A stretch of 64,000 bases of DNA, taken from Bacillota bacterium (lineage in GTDB: Bacteria; Bacillota; Clostridia; Oscillospirales; Ruminococcaceae). The position numbers were made by a program, and so were the translations under genes. The notes beneath the pieces were generated by a model. The model was given only the letters and a program-made list of their open reading frames with translations. It did no database searches and was not told the DNA's origin. Position 1 is the first letter of the stretch. Each line of letters starts with the position of its first letter. Location: assembly GCA_023460035.1 (NCBI GenBank), contig JAEWRN010000004.1, positions 118,236-182,235 of the forward strand, given 5' to 3'. Positions 51,518 through 59,347 of this stretch are shown one piece after another.

Positions 51518-52756
51518 TCAGTTTACTTTTTCTATTGTAAACAGGCAGAACGAATCCCCCGCCATCGCAATGGCTTCCTGCAAAGCGTCCTCTACCTGCA
51601 CCAGCTGCGTTTTGGTGGCGGTAAGGGCGGTCAGCGAGTGGTCGGTAATCCAGTTGTTGTGGTGCTCGTCCACATAATACTCTGTCAGCTGGTAACTGCC
51701 GGGCGCAAGGCCACACAGCACCAGGTCATACTGTTTTGCCACATTGCCGGGGTTTGCCGCCAGCACCTGCACTGCGCCGCTTTGGTCTGTTGTGGCAACA
51801 CAGTTGTCATCCACATATCCTTCAATCAACAGCTCGCGGTCTCCCAGCAGATGAAACATGCGCATCACATGGCCACTGGGGGTCGGCACGTACTCGTTTT
51901 GCTCGTTCAGCACAAACATCGTGCGGCCAAGCTGCTGGTTGGGGTTGTGGAAGCTGCACCACGGGAACATTTTCAGCCCAGTGCAGTAAGAGCCCAATAG
52001 CATGCCCGCAATTTCGCCGCTGGCATTTTGCAGGTTGTTGGGCCGCCCCGCATCGCCCACACCGGTGCGCAGGCCGTACTCCGTCATCAGCAGCGGCAGC
52101 TGCGGCAGGCCCAGCGCGCGGCATTTTGCCTCGTGCCGCACATAAAACTGCAAAATGCGGCCGGGGTTCGTGTGGTATTCGTGCATGGAATAAAAATCAA
52201 TTTTGCGCTCGTCATCCCGCACAAGAATTTCTAAAAATTCGTCCCAATACTTCCAGTTGGTCATGCCGGCCGACATGCCAAAGCAGCCCACCTGTAACGG
52301 CGTTTCGTAATTGTTTTCACGGTTCAGCTCGCTTACCGCGTGATAGGTGCACTGGTACAGCTTATAAAACTGCGGCATGGTCAGCGCGCCAAAATTCGGG
52401 ATTTCCACCTCGTTGCAGCATTCGATATAAACAATATTGGGGCACAGCTGTTTAAAATGCCGAACCACGTTTTTAACGACCTGCTGGTATTGTGCCAGAG
52501 AAACCAGACCGTCGGTCACCTCACGCTCGTAGCGGCGCAGGTTCAGCAGCACCGTTTCGGCATGCGCCGCATGCGACGTGATATACTCCTGCATATGCAC
52601 CCCCAGCGGGGAGGGCACCGTCAGCGGCCAGTCGTAGTGGTAGTGGTTTGCGTCGTTTTCGTACCGGTTTTCACCAATCAACGCGTCCCAGTGGTAGCTG
52701 TCGTCACGGTAGTCCCAAATTGCTGTCCGAACTTTTTTCCACTCGTTTATAGCCAT
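51518..52756 (-). CDS. Clan GH-A glycoside hydrolase (GH39-like), possibly N-terminally truncated
   Basis: A 412-residue frame. The acid/base Glu116 lies in IECCNEVEIP and the nucleophile Glu226 in LLMTEYGLRTG; their 110-residue spacing fits a retaining clan GH-A TIM barrel. A beta-sandwich-like end follows. The ATG at 52,756 has only a weak upstream site, an in-frame stop lies 6 bp before it, and the acid/base Glu is closer to the N-terminus than in full-length relatives. The gene ends at the border of accessory DNA, so the 5' part may have been lost. No signal peptide is seen. Substrate unknown, perhaps a xyloside or other plant glycan. Confidence 0.78.
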   Translation of the reverse strand: MAINEWKKVRTAIWDYRDDSYHWDALIGENRYENDANHYHYDWPLTVPSPLGVHMQEYITSHAAHAETVLLNLRRYEREVTDGLVSLAQYQQVVKNVVRHFKQLCPNIVYIECCNEVEIPNFGALTMPQFYKLYQCTYHAVSELNRENNYETPLQVGCFGMSAGMTNWKYWDEFLEILVRDDERKIDFYSMHEYHTNPGRILQFYVRHEAKCRALGLPQLPLLMTEYGLRTGVGDAGRPNNLQNASGEIAGMLLGSYCTGLKMFPWCSFHNPNQQLGRTMFVLNEQNEYVPTPSGHVMRMFHLLGDRELLIEGYVDDNCVATTDQSGAVQVLAANPGNVAKQYDLVLCGLAPGSYQLTEYYVDEHHNNWITDHSLTALTATKTQLVQVEDALQEAIAMAGDSFCLFTIEKVN

Positions 52757-52916
52757 TTCCGGTCATTTCCACTCGGCTTTCCTTACTCTTTGACACTCTT
52801 TGAAGCACTGTTTCCACGTGTTCCACGTCTGACTGTGGTAATCTATGTGGTCAAAAACCATTGTGGTGCAAGGGGTTCATCTGCCCGTAAAACTAAATAA
52901 TGGAAATCGAAGTGGT

Positions 52917-52977
52917 CAAAACGCTTCTTTCCGCAAAGTTGGTGTTTATAACCAACTCTAGGCGGGAAGCGTTTTGC
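52917..52977. repeat. Large two-part hairpin
   Basis: An outer stem (CAAAACGCTTC / GAAGCGTTTTG) and an inner stem (AGTTGGT / ACCAACT) separated by internal loops. No T-run suits a terminator except the TTTT inside the right arm. It might be a structured RNA or a recombination-site relic. Confidence 0.6.
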
Positions 52978-53056
52978 GTTTCAGCTATTTGTCTCTGGTC
53001 GGTCGAATTGTAACTCTGCGGCCGAGGCTATGCAAGGATTATCTACCAGGCAGAGC

Positions 53057-53092
53057 GCTCAAAATTTGCGGGGCTGTAAACAAAGAAGAAGC
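53057..53092 (+). repeat. Three-copy accessory-region repeat, copy 1
   Basis: GCTCAAAATTTGCGGGGCTG continuing TAAACAAAGAAGAAGC. One frame reads ...QAERSKFAGL then stop. It matches copy 2 at 54,128 in all but one or two positions over 35 bp. Confidence 0.75.
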
Positions 53093-53108
53093 AAAGAGCC
53101 GCATTCCA

Positions 53109-54008
53109 TCAGCCTTTCTCGTATGGTACCTTGAAGTAGTCCAGATATTTCTTGAACTTGTCCTGCGCCGCAAGGCAAGTGTCACGCAGATATCCCGGCT
53201 CAGACTTCCATTCATGCAGTCCCTGATAATAGAACATTTTCAGATCTTCATCAATGATAAATGGAACGATATTATATTTCAGGCATTCCTTGAACAGAAT
53301 CAATCTGCCGACACGCCCGTTGCCATCCTGAAACGGATGAATCGTTTCAAATTCATAATGAAACGCAATCAGATCTTCCAGCGTTTGGCTGCTGCTTTCA
53401 CGATACCTTTTTAGAAGCACCGCAAGTCGTTCCGAAACTTCTTCGGGCGCCGCAGTATCTTTTCCGCCCACTTCGTTGGGAAGTTTTTTGTACTCGCCAA
53501 TCGCAAACCAATTCTTTCTGGAATCACTGGTTCCGCTTTTTAAAGTACGGTGAAGTTGTTTAATGAAGGCTTGGCTGAGCGGCTGTGCGGCCTGCTCAAT
53601 AACCATATCGATGCACTTGAAGTGGTTGGCCGTTTCTATAATGTCATCCACATTCACAGCATCCTCACTCACGCCAATGGTGTTTGTTTCATAAATGTAG
53701 CGGGTCTGATCATGAGTAAGGCGACTGCCTTCGATGTGGTTGGAGTTGTAGGTTAGCTCAATCTGAATTTTGTGGTAAATGCCACCGCTGACTTTTGCTG
53801 TTTCTTCAAGCCGCAGACATTCCAACAGTGTCTTGGGCGCATCGTCATGCCGATTACTGCGCACAGGGCGCTGCGCAATTTCAGGAATATTCCAAGTCTT
53901 TCCCGTCAGAAATGCTTCGGGAATTTTCCCGGCAGCACAATAATTCCGAACGGTACGCTCGGATAGATTCCATTGTCTTGCGATTTCCGCTACCGAACAG
54001 AACTTCAT
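53109..54008 (-). CDS. Fic domain protein with N-terminal helix-turn-helix
   Basis: A 299-residue protein. Residues 1-45 are a MerR/excisionase-like helix-turn-helix (SVAEIARQWNLSERTVRNY), followed by a class II Fic fold. The inhibitory helix motif [ST]-x3-E-[GN] is S89-NHI-E93-G94. The active motif is HPFQDGNGRVGR (His224), complete for AMP transfer. It should AMPylate a cell protein and may bind DNA, possibly regulating itself. ATG at 54,008 is preferred over 54,014 because AGGGGTGA would abut the latter. A truncated second copy of the N-terminus is at 61.8-62.1 kb. Confidence 0.9.
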   Translation of the reverse strand: MKFCSVAEIARQWNLSERTVRNYCAAGKIPEAFLTGKTWNIPEIAQRPVRSNRHDDAPKTLLECLRLEETAKVSGGIYHKIQIELTYNSNHIEGSRLTHDQTRYIYETNTIGVSEDAVNVDDIIETANHFKCIDMVIEQAAQPLSQAFIKQLHRTLKSGTSDSRKNWFAIGEYKKLPNEVGGKDTAAPEEVSERLAVLLKRYRESSSQTLEDLIAFHYEFETIHPFQDGNGRVGRLILFKECLKYNIVPFIIDEDLKMFYYQGLHEWKSEPGYLRDTCLAAQDKFKKYLDYFKVPYEKG

Positions 54009-54127
54009 ACGCATTCACCCCTATAGGTTTCTTAGCTATAGTATAACCTGCTATCGGCAAAAATACAACATTGGTATTATAGCCAAACGATAAAGATTAC
54101 CGATACCGGCAAGCTTTATGACCAGCT

Positions 54128-54172
54128 CTCAAAATCTGCGGGGCTGTAAACAAAGAAGAAGCCGCCATAGAC
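54128..54172 (+). repeat. Three-copy accessory-region repeat, copy 2
   Basis: CTCAAAATCTGCGGGGCTG continuing TAAACAAAGAAGAAGC, then CGCCATAGACTA. One frame reads DTGKLYDQLSKSAGL then stop, the look of a protein C-terminus. Confidence 0.75.
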
Positions 54173-54285
54173 TATTTCACTTTATTTTTGGCTAAAATAA
54201 GATTGCGTCGGATTTCAGCCTTGCTTCCCCGGAGCGTTTGGGCTAAAATAGGATCATATCAAATATTAGCCGGAGGTAAGCATAA

Positions 54286-54354
54286 ATGGGCTATATAAAG
54301 CGTGATTTGGAAAGCAAAATTCTGGCGCTCTCAAAAGAATATGCCTGCATGTAA
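54286..54354 (+). pseudogene. Stub of an AAA_14-type ATPase gene (22 codons)
   Basis: A good ribosome site (CGGAGGTAAG) precedes ATG and the sequence MGYIKRDLESKILALSKEYA, the typical N-terminus of AAA_14/DUF4143 ATPases just before their Walker A. After CM a TAA follows and the rest is missing. The promoter-like boxes GGCTAAAATA occur twice upstream (54,191 and 54,240). This is a deletion remnant. Confidence 0.7.
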
Positions 54355-54727
54355 TTGCTACAACACACAAAACAGCCGCGTGGAAAATCCACACGGCTGG
54401 CGCTGCAGGCACAAGGCCTACCGTTAATTTATTATAGGGCAATATAGTACAAATTACAAGGAAACATCGAATCGGAGCAAATTCAAGAATTACAATAAGC
54501 AAAGGAAAGGCCGGTTTCGAGATCTCTCAAAGCCGAGTATATAAAATGCAAACTATTTAATGCAAAAACCTCTGAAATCAGCTAATTTCAGAGGTTTTTT
54601 GTAAAGGGTTCATATTTTAATGTAAAGTCGTAGGGGGGTGCAAATCGCGTTTCAGAGGGATGCATTTCTGAAGGGGGGCGCAGACTAAACTGTACACTTC
54701 AGATTTTCCCAATTCTTTCGTTCACTG
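54355..54727. other. Gene-free stretch
   Basis: About 370 bp. A hairpin AGCCGcGTGGA / TCCACaCGGCT lies at about 54,373-54,398, and a strong terminator at 54,564-54,600. A G-rich segment (54,630-54,690) contains related words (GGGGGGTGCAAATC and GGGGGGCGCAGACT). No gene seen. Confidence 0.5.
54564..54600. terminator. Terminator-like hairpin
   Basis: AAAAACCTCTGAAAT / ATTTCAGAGGTTTTT, 15-bp arms, 6-nt loop, T-run on the right and A-run on the left. Confidence 0.85.
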
Positions 54728-55102
54728 CTATCTCTTGCGCTTCCAGTTCAAAAGGAATAGGATCCCAACAAGAAATGCTGGCCCTGCAATGGTAAGGCTC
54801 CAAGAAACGCTCAGATACCAAGGAATTTCTGAATGTATCGCCCGAAACACAGTCAGCCCCGAATAAAGCACCCCCGCACTGATGAAAGTGACTGCACCGA
54901 CAGCTTCATGCTTCCAGGCAATAACGAGAAGGCCGGTCAGGATAAATACCGGGATGTTGTGCATAATCAGACCGATTATGATATCACCGACGCTTCGCCC
55001 AGGCTCGATCACATCCAAAGAGAACATGGCAAGAAATAGGATAAACAGAATCGACAAAATCCTCGGTGTCCAGTAAATAAATTTTCCAACCTTAACCGGC
55101 AT
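54728..55102 (-). CDS. Small membrane protein
   Basis: A 124-residue protein with four membrane helices (about residues 12-30, 42-62, 66-86 and 98-117) and the start KFIYWTPRILSILFILFLAM, which recurs in many small uncharacterised Firmicute membrane proteins. Ends in a basic tail (NWKRKR). ATG at 55,102 is chosen, with a weak ribosome site; a GTG at 55,111 is possible. It follows the 209-residue membrane protein by 16 bp and is last in a three-gene cluster of unknown role. Confidence 0.7.
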   Translation of the reverse strand: MPVKVGKFIYWTPRILSILFILFLAMFSLDVIEPGRSVGDIIIGLIMHNIPVFILTGLLVIAWKHEAVGAVTFISAGVLYSGLTVFRAIHSEIPWYLSVSWSLTIAGPAFLVGILFLLNWKRKR

Positions 55103-55118
55103 TTCAACCACATCTCTT

Positions 55119-55748
55119 TCACGTGGTTCCTTTTTTCGTACTTTTTTGTTTCAGCATGCTAAACAGGCTGATACTCAATCCTATCCCCATGCCAAATGAC
55201 GTAATAATCGCGAGAAAATTTAGATCAATAGGTCCAAAAACAGCAAACAGATTTTCAAATGTTGCTTTTACGGGATCTTCTGAATTAAATAAGCCCACTA
55301 ATACTCCAAAAGGAAAAGCTACTACTCCACAAACTACTGAAAATACCCAAATAGATTTGCGGCCATAAATGATCGTTCCAAAAATTGCGCCGCAAATTAT
55401 ACCCATGAATATAATTGCTATCATATTCTCTGTGTTATAAATATTGGGATTCTCAGTATTAACATTGAACACAGAAAATAATAAATCCGCTCCTCCCGCC
55501 AGAATAAAAGCACTCCAAAAGCCAATTGGTACTGCAACGAGACCTGCGAGCCCCATTTTTTGAATCTTGTGATGATTCATATGAAAGAGGCCAAGGAAAA
55601 GCCCCCCGATTCCCCCGGCAAGGATTGTGTCAATAATCGCAAAATCTAAAGGTAATAGAACCATGGACGTGATCACAGCGCTCGCAAAAAAAGATATCGT
55701 TCCAGTGAGCATTGACCAAAGTAAATAAGTTGTTTTGGTTTCAGACAT
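55119..55748 (-). CDS. Multi-helix membrane protein of unknown family
   Basis: A 209-residue protein with about six membrane helices, a Gly-rich second pair (ILAGGIGGLFLGLFHMNHHK) and a C-terminal basic tail (KQKSTKKGTT). I do not recognise the family. AT-richer codon use than the core genes suggests transfer. It lies between two other small membrane-protein genes on the same strand. Confidence 0.65.
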   Translation of the reverse strand: MSETKTTYLLWSMLTGTISFFASAVITSMVLLPLDFAIIDTILAGGIGGLFLGLFHMNHHKIQKMGLAGLVAVPIGFWSAFILAGGADLLFSVFNVNTENPNIYNTENMIAIIFMGIICGAIFGTIIYGRKSIWVFSVVCGVVAFPFGVLVGLFNSEDPVKATFENLFAVFGPIDLNFLAIITSFGMGIGLSISLFSMLKQKSTKKGTT

Positions 55749-55805
55749 TACATTCGCCCCCTAAGAAAATTATTGCAATGCTGATCTACATAATCTGATC
55801 AGGGC

Positions 55806-56087
55806 CTAATGCGGAAATGCAATCTCAGCTGTCACCCAAAATATGATCAACAGACCAACCGGAATGGATAGCAGCGTAAATAACGCTCTATCTTTATTTT
55901 TTACGATTGATACAATGCCGAGTGCAAATCCAACAACTCCTATTACCGCAAGTATTGGGCTTGGAAAGGGCAGTCGGATGTGGATCGCTAAAGCTGAAAC
56001 TTTTAATGACATAACTATGATAAAGACCAGTGTGAGGATAGCGGACCATTTTCCAACTTTTGCTTTTGACCAAAATTTTATCTTCAT
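55806..56087 (-). CDS. Small membrane protein, three helices
   Basis: A 93-residue protein: helices at about 14-32, 43-60 and 70-88, with a basic N-terminus (MKIKFWSKAKVGK). ATG at 56,087 follows GGGGATAAC. It is the first of three membrane-protein genes reading left. The family is not recognised. Confidence 0.6.
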   Translation of the reverse strand: MKIKFWSKAKVGKWSAILTLVFIIVMSLKVSALAIHIRLPFPSPILAVIGVVGFALGIVSIVKNKDRALFTLLSIPVGLLIIFWVTAEIAFPH

Positions 56088-56353
56088 GTTATCCCCTCAT
56101 TTCTTCTGTTTAATATAGAAATCCAAAGATATAACTATGTTATAAGTATAATCTCCAGAATGGTAAAACGCAACAAACAGCAACTGGATATGTCTGCCAA
56201 AGCAAAGTATATTCGCCAAAGTTTCAGTGTCTTGTAAAGCAGTAAAGAACTGCAACCCTCAAAAAAGTCTGCAGTCTTTCAATTACCTTTTGCTGTTCAA
56301 TTCCATCCCATTCTGGAACCTGAACACCAGTGTTCCGTTGCCCTTTACTGTGA

Positions 56354-56470
56354 CGGTATACGGTTGCGTCAAAGCTGCAGAAAGCACTGGAAAGCGGGAG
56401 TCCTGAATCAGGTGAGCTTTTCAAGGAATTCAGGCAGATATTTGAACAGGCAATGCTTTATATTTCTTAA
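56354..56470 (+). pseudogene. Possible decayed 3' end of a gene
   Basis: One frame reads YTVASKLQKALESGSPESG then ELFKEFRQIFEQAMLYIS and stop: amphipathic, helix-like and protein-like in composition. It is followed 15 bp later by a terminator. Upstream the frame is closed by a TGA. I do not recognise the family. Confidence 0.3.
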
Positions 56471-56484
56471 CTGGGGTAAAAAAG

Positions 56485-56520
56485 AGCGCCAAAGGCGATG
56501 ACTCTGTCTTTGGCGCTTTC
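56485..56520 (+). terminator. Terminator-like hairpin
   Basis: GCGCCAAAG / CTTTGGCGC with a 13-nt loop; T-run short (TTT). Confidence 0.55.
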
Positions 56521-56830
56521 CCATTCCTGAAACTGCTTATTGTTCGAGACTATCCCGGATTATGTGTAGAATAAGATGTGTAAATTCAGAAAAGCACAAA
56601 AAAAGTACAAGGGAATCATTTTTCCGCTGTTTTGAAGCGCCCATTTTACCGCGTTTTCGAACCCGCCGCAGCAGGGAACTGTCATTCTGACTACCGTGAC
56701 GTTTTATGTTGTTGTTCCTAATGATCTCCGTGAGTTTGTCCCTGCAATCTCTTTCGTCAAGCTTGGGATAGTCGAAAGGGGTCACTTGGTTCCTGATAAA
56801 CCTGTTGTGAAAATCGCCATTAGCATATCT

Positions 56831-58009
56831 CTATTGCTGCTGAGTCTGCTGCTCTCGATGATAACGGGATTTATCTTGGTACATGTTTTCATCTGCCTCT
56901 CTGAGCAGATTTGCTATTCTGTTATTTGCTTTTTCAGTCGATATCGCATACCCAGCGCTGACGGTAAGTAGGAACGGAAACTGCTTTGACCTGTTAAAAA
57001 CATCGAAGTTGTTTCTAATTTTCTGTGTTATTTCCTCAGCAGTACTCTCTTTACCTTCCGGCATGACAATAACGAACTCGTCTCCGCCATACCGTGCCAG
57101 AAAAGCAGAAGTCCCGTTAAATATTGACCTCAGGATATTCGCTGTCTGTATCAAGGCCATGTCACCTGAGTAATGTCCATACTGATCGTTGATGTGCTTG
57201 AAATCATTTACATCCAGCATGATCAGCGTCACTGGGCGATTCTGACCTTCTTCATATGTTCTAAGATGTCTCTCCATATTTCTGCGATTATTCAGACCGG
57301 TTAGAGTATCCTGTGATATTACTTGACTTTCCCTATTAAGTAGAATCATCAGACTGGAAACGACCGCACAGGGCCATACCATGCTGAGTCCATAAAAAAC
57401 TGTCTGCGCAACTCCGCCCAGAAACGGAGGTACTGCAAAAAAAGCAATTGTCAGCAATTCTTTCTTACGGCCAATAAGTACCTCTTTTCTATACTGTGAC
57501 AGAGCTATTACAGATACTGACAGCAGATATGCAAGTATGACAACAGACATTGGTGCAGACAATACTCCGCGATGATAATAATTGGCATCATCCAGATAAA
57601 AACACCAGCCGTTAAGCGGTGAAGCAATGACAATTATGCTTAATATGATAAAAAGAACAAGAACGTAAAAAGCCTCATTCTTTCTTGGTATACTGTGACC
57701 AAAAATTCGATACCATGCATATCGTAGCCAGAATAGTGCAACGACAATCTGCATAATAAAGTAGATAATGATATCTATATAGCTCAAAGCACGTACATAG
57801 TCGCCGCTTTTGCCATTCAATATCCACATAACAATATCAGTCAGGAGAATCAGTAATACTGCTGTTTCTATCATGCGCAGCAGCCGGATGCTATAAGTGT
57901 CAGCGAAATCTCTTTTGTAGCTGTAAAGGATTATCAAAGTAATAATGCTTGAAAAAACATCAATGCCGATATTAAAAAACAATGTCTCGCTAATATCGAA
58001 TATGATCAT
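56831..58009 (-). CDS. Membrane diguanylate cyclase (GGDEF)
   Basis: A 392-residue protein: about seven membrane helices (residues 1-225) followed by a GGDEF domain (about 230-385) with DTLTGLNNRRNMERHL, DVNDFKHINDQYGH and the active motif RYGGDEFVIVMPEG. It should make cyclic di-GMP. The allosteric I-site (RxxD five residues before GGDEF) is absent, so product inhibition there is not expected. No EAL domain. ATG at 58,009 follows GGAGGGGAGC. No effector gene for c-di-GMP is adjacent. Confidence 0.93.
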   Translation of the reverse strand: MIIFDISETLFFNIGIDVFSSIITLIILYSYKRDFADTYSIRLLRMIETAVLLILLTDIVMWILNGKSGDYVRALSYIDIIIYFIMQIVVALFWLRYAWYRIFGHSIPRKNEAFYVLVLFIILSIIVIASPLNGWCFYLDDANYYHRGVLSAPMSVVILAYLLSVSVIALSQYRKEVLIGRKKELLTIAFFAVPPFLGGVAQTVFYGLSMVWPCAVVSSLMILLNRESQVISQDTLTGLNNRRNMERHLRTYEEGQNRPVTLIMLDVNDFKHINDQYGHYSGDMALIQTANILRSIFNGTSAFLARYGGDEFVIVMPEGKESTAEEITQKIRNNFDVFNRSKQFPFLLTVSAGYAISTEKANNRIANLLREADENMYQDKSRYHREQQTQQQ

Positions 58010-58229
58010 GGCTTTGCTCCCCTCCCTTTTTTATTTTCCCCGGGAGTGCCTGTAATGATATCGCCGATCATCCTCAGCAGAAAACACGGTATAGACTTAA
58101 AAAATACAGATTCCAGTCGATCAATTGGGTGAGCTATATTTATTTCGAGCCTTTATTAGTTTTATTATACAATGCCGGTTGCAAGAAGTAAAGATTGCAT
58201 TCATGAGAGGAGGCGGCGGTATGCCAAAT

Positions 58230-58436
58230 GGTGGAACGTGCATCCAGCCCCACCATAGCAGCCACCAGCATACCACCTTTGAGAATAAATATGTCCCGAT
58301 ACTCAGAAAGAGAAATGCGCTCTAAAAAGCGCTCCATCATATAGTTTCGCATGAGAATTTGTGCGTCAGCAGCGTTTTTTCGGGATAGGTTTCGGATCAA
58401 ATCTTAGAGTTGCCTTGCTGTTTGAATTATAGGAGA
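58230..58436 (-). pseudogene. AbiEii-type toxin gene, broken
   Basis: The N-terminal part of an AbiEii nucleotidyltransferase toxin can be read: SKATL in one frame, then IRNLSRKNAADAQILMRNYM and RFLERISLSEYRDIFILKGG in another. It ends after MVGLDARST, where intact relatives continue with the catalytic DLD. So the gene has no ATG, a frameshift near codon 8 and loss of all later sequence. It follows the intact AbiEi gene by about 12 bp, as in normal abiE operons. Confidence 0.85.
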
Positions 58437-58447
58437 ACCTCCAAATA

Positions 58448-59020
58448 TTACCTTAACACTTTTTTTACGCGGAACTGCGCTGCGTACCGCATCAGAGTAC
58501 TCAGGTTTTTGTCGGTTCGTTTCGCATATCGTTTCAAAGCATCTTGAAATGTCTGTGCTTCCGTATCGTTCCGACACCGAATCAAATCGCAGATCGTGCG
58601 TTTCATATCGTAGGTCGGTACGGTATGTCCAAAAGGCGTTTTGGCACTGGTAATGCCGATGGGGTACAACTCCTTTTTCACTGTATAAACGGTAATTCCG
58701 TCCGCTTTTAATCGTGTCGGGCTATATCCTCTTTGAACCGAAACGGAATAAGGCGACGGCTCGCGGTCAGTCAGGTCATGGAAGAACAGTGCACTTTCGT
58801 GGGAGAACACTGCCGGTGCGCAGCACAGGTGCAGCAGATACATTCCATCAACCCATGCGTCTTTGGAAACATAAATTCCATGTGCAGCCTGCTCTAAATT
58901 ATTTTGCCGGATGTATTGGTAAAGCACCGGCTTGGTAACGCCTGCGGCAATCACAGCCGAAGTTTGGAGAATCCCATCACCTTCGGCAAGTAGTTTGTCG
59001 AGCTGCTCCTGTCTATTCAT
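58448..59020 (-). CDS. AbiEi-type antitoxin / transcriptional repressor
   Basis: A 190-residue protein: an N-terminal winged helix (VIAAGVTKPVLYQYIRQNN) and a C-terminal domain with SHESALFFHDLTDREP and TYDMKRTICDLIRCR typical of type IV antitoxins. AbiEi proteins repress their own operon by binding inverted repeats upstream; such a repeat is at 59,033-59,070. The toxin gene that should follow is wrecked. ATG at 59,020 has a weak ribosome site. Confidence 0.9.
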   Translation of the reverse strand: MNRQEQLDKLLAEGDGILQTSAVIAAGVTKPVLYQYIRQNNLEQAAHGIYVSKDAWVDGMYLLHLCCAPAVFSHESALFFHDLTDREPSPYSVSVQRGYSPTRLKADGITVYTVKKELYPIGITSAKTPFGHTVPTYDMKRTICDLIRCRNDTEAQTFQDALKRYAKRTDKNLSTLMRYAAQFRVKKVLR

Positions 59021-59032
59021 TCAGATCGCTTC

Positions 59033-59070
59033 CTTTGGTGCTACAATTATAATCCAATGTAGCACCAAAG
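59033..59070 (-). promoter_or_regulatory. Operator and -10 box of the abiE operon
   Basis: A perfect 13-bp inverted repeat (CTTTGGTGCTACA / TGTAGCACCAAAG) spaced by 12 bp, with a minus-strand TATAAT (59,051-59,046) between the arms, directly upstream of the AbiEi ATG. It fits known AbiEi autoregulation. Confidence 0.78.
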
Positions 59071-59138
59071 AAACATAAAAATTGAGAAAGGGAAGCATAC
59101 AAATCCACCCCACGTACCCGCTCTTGTTCACCAATAAG

Positions 59139-59186
59139 TTCAAAATCTGACCGGCTGTAAACAAAAAATACGCTGCCGTAGACTAC
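59139..59186 (+). repeat. Three-copy accessory-region repeat, copy 3 (diverged)
   Basis: TTCAAAATCTGACCGGCTG continuing TAAACAAAAAATACG, then CTGCCGTAGACTAC. One frame reads ISSKSDRL then stop. The CGTAGACTAC tail matches copy 2 (CATAGACTAT) and a short match at 63,777 (CGTAGATTAC). Confidence 0.65.
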
Positions 59187-59194
59187 CTGACAAG

Positions 59195-59269
59195 CCCGAA
59201 ATCTTCAAGATTATCGACAAACATTCTAACTATATTTATAATCATTGCTGCAAATTTTGAAGATTCGGG
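59195..59269. repeat. Spaced inverted repeat
   Basis: CCCGAAATCTTCAA (59,195-59,208) and TTGAAGATTCGGG (59,257-59,269) are inverted copies with one extra base, spaced by 48 bp of AT-rich DNA. It has the layout of recombinase arm sites or an operator pair, but its use is unknown. Confidence 0.6.
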
Positions 59270-59347
59270 TTCTAAAAGTACAGTTCTTCTATCACAGGTG
59301 GTTCTTAATCATGTATTGATGTTTGCTTTTCTGGCCTGTGACATCAG

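Larger units (their letters stand above)
52757..53108. other. Gene-free border of the accessory region
   Basis: About 350 bp between the glycosidase and the Fic gene. It contains the large hairpin at 52,917-52,977 and the first copy of the three-copy repeat (53,057-53,092). Open frames here lack ribosome sites and recognisable products. Confidence 0.55.
56088..56830. other. Long stretch without a convincing gene
   Basis: About 740 bp of AT-rich DNA with a decayed 3' gene end (56,354-56,470), a terminator (56,485-56,520), and a weak open frame on the minus strand (56,785-56,537; PKLDERDCRDKLTEIIRNNN) without a good ribosome site. It looks like gene debris. Confidence 0.5.

Noticed and set aside
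56537..56785. Minus-strand open frame of 82 codons
   Set aside because: No good ribosome site, no recognisable motif and it lies in debris; mentioned only in the region note.
56696..56971. Plus-strand open frame with a hydrophobic stretch
   Set aside because: It overlaps the 3' end of the diguanylate cyclase gene on the opposite strand and lacks a ribosome site.
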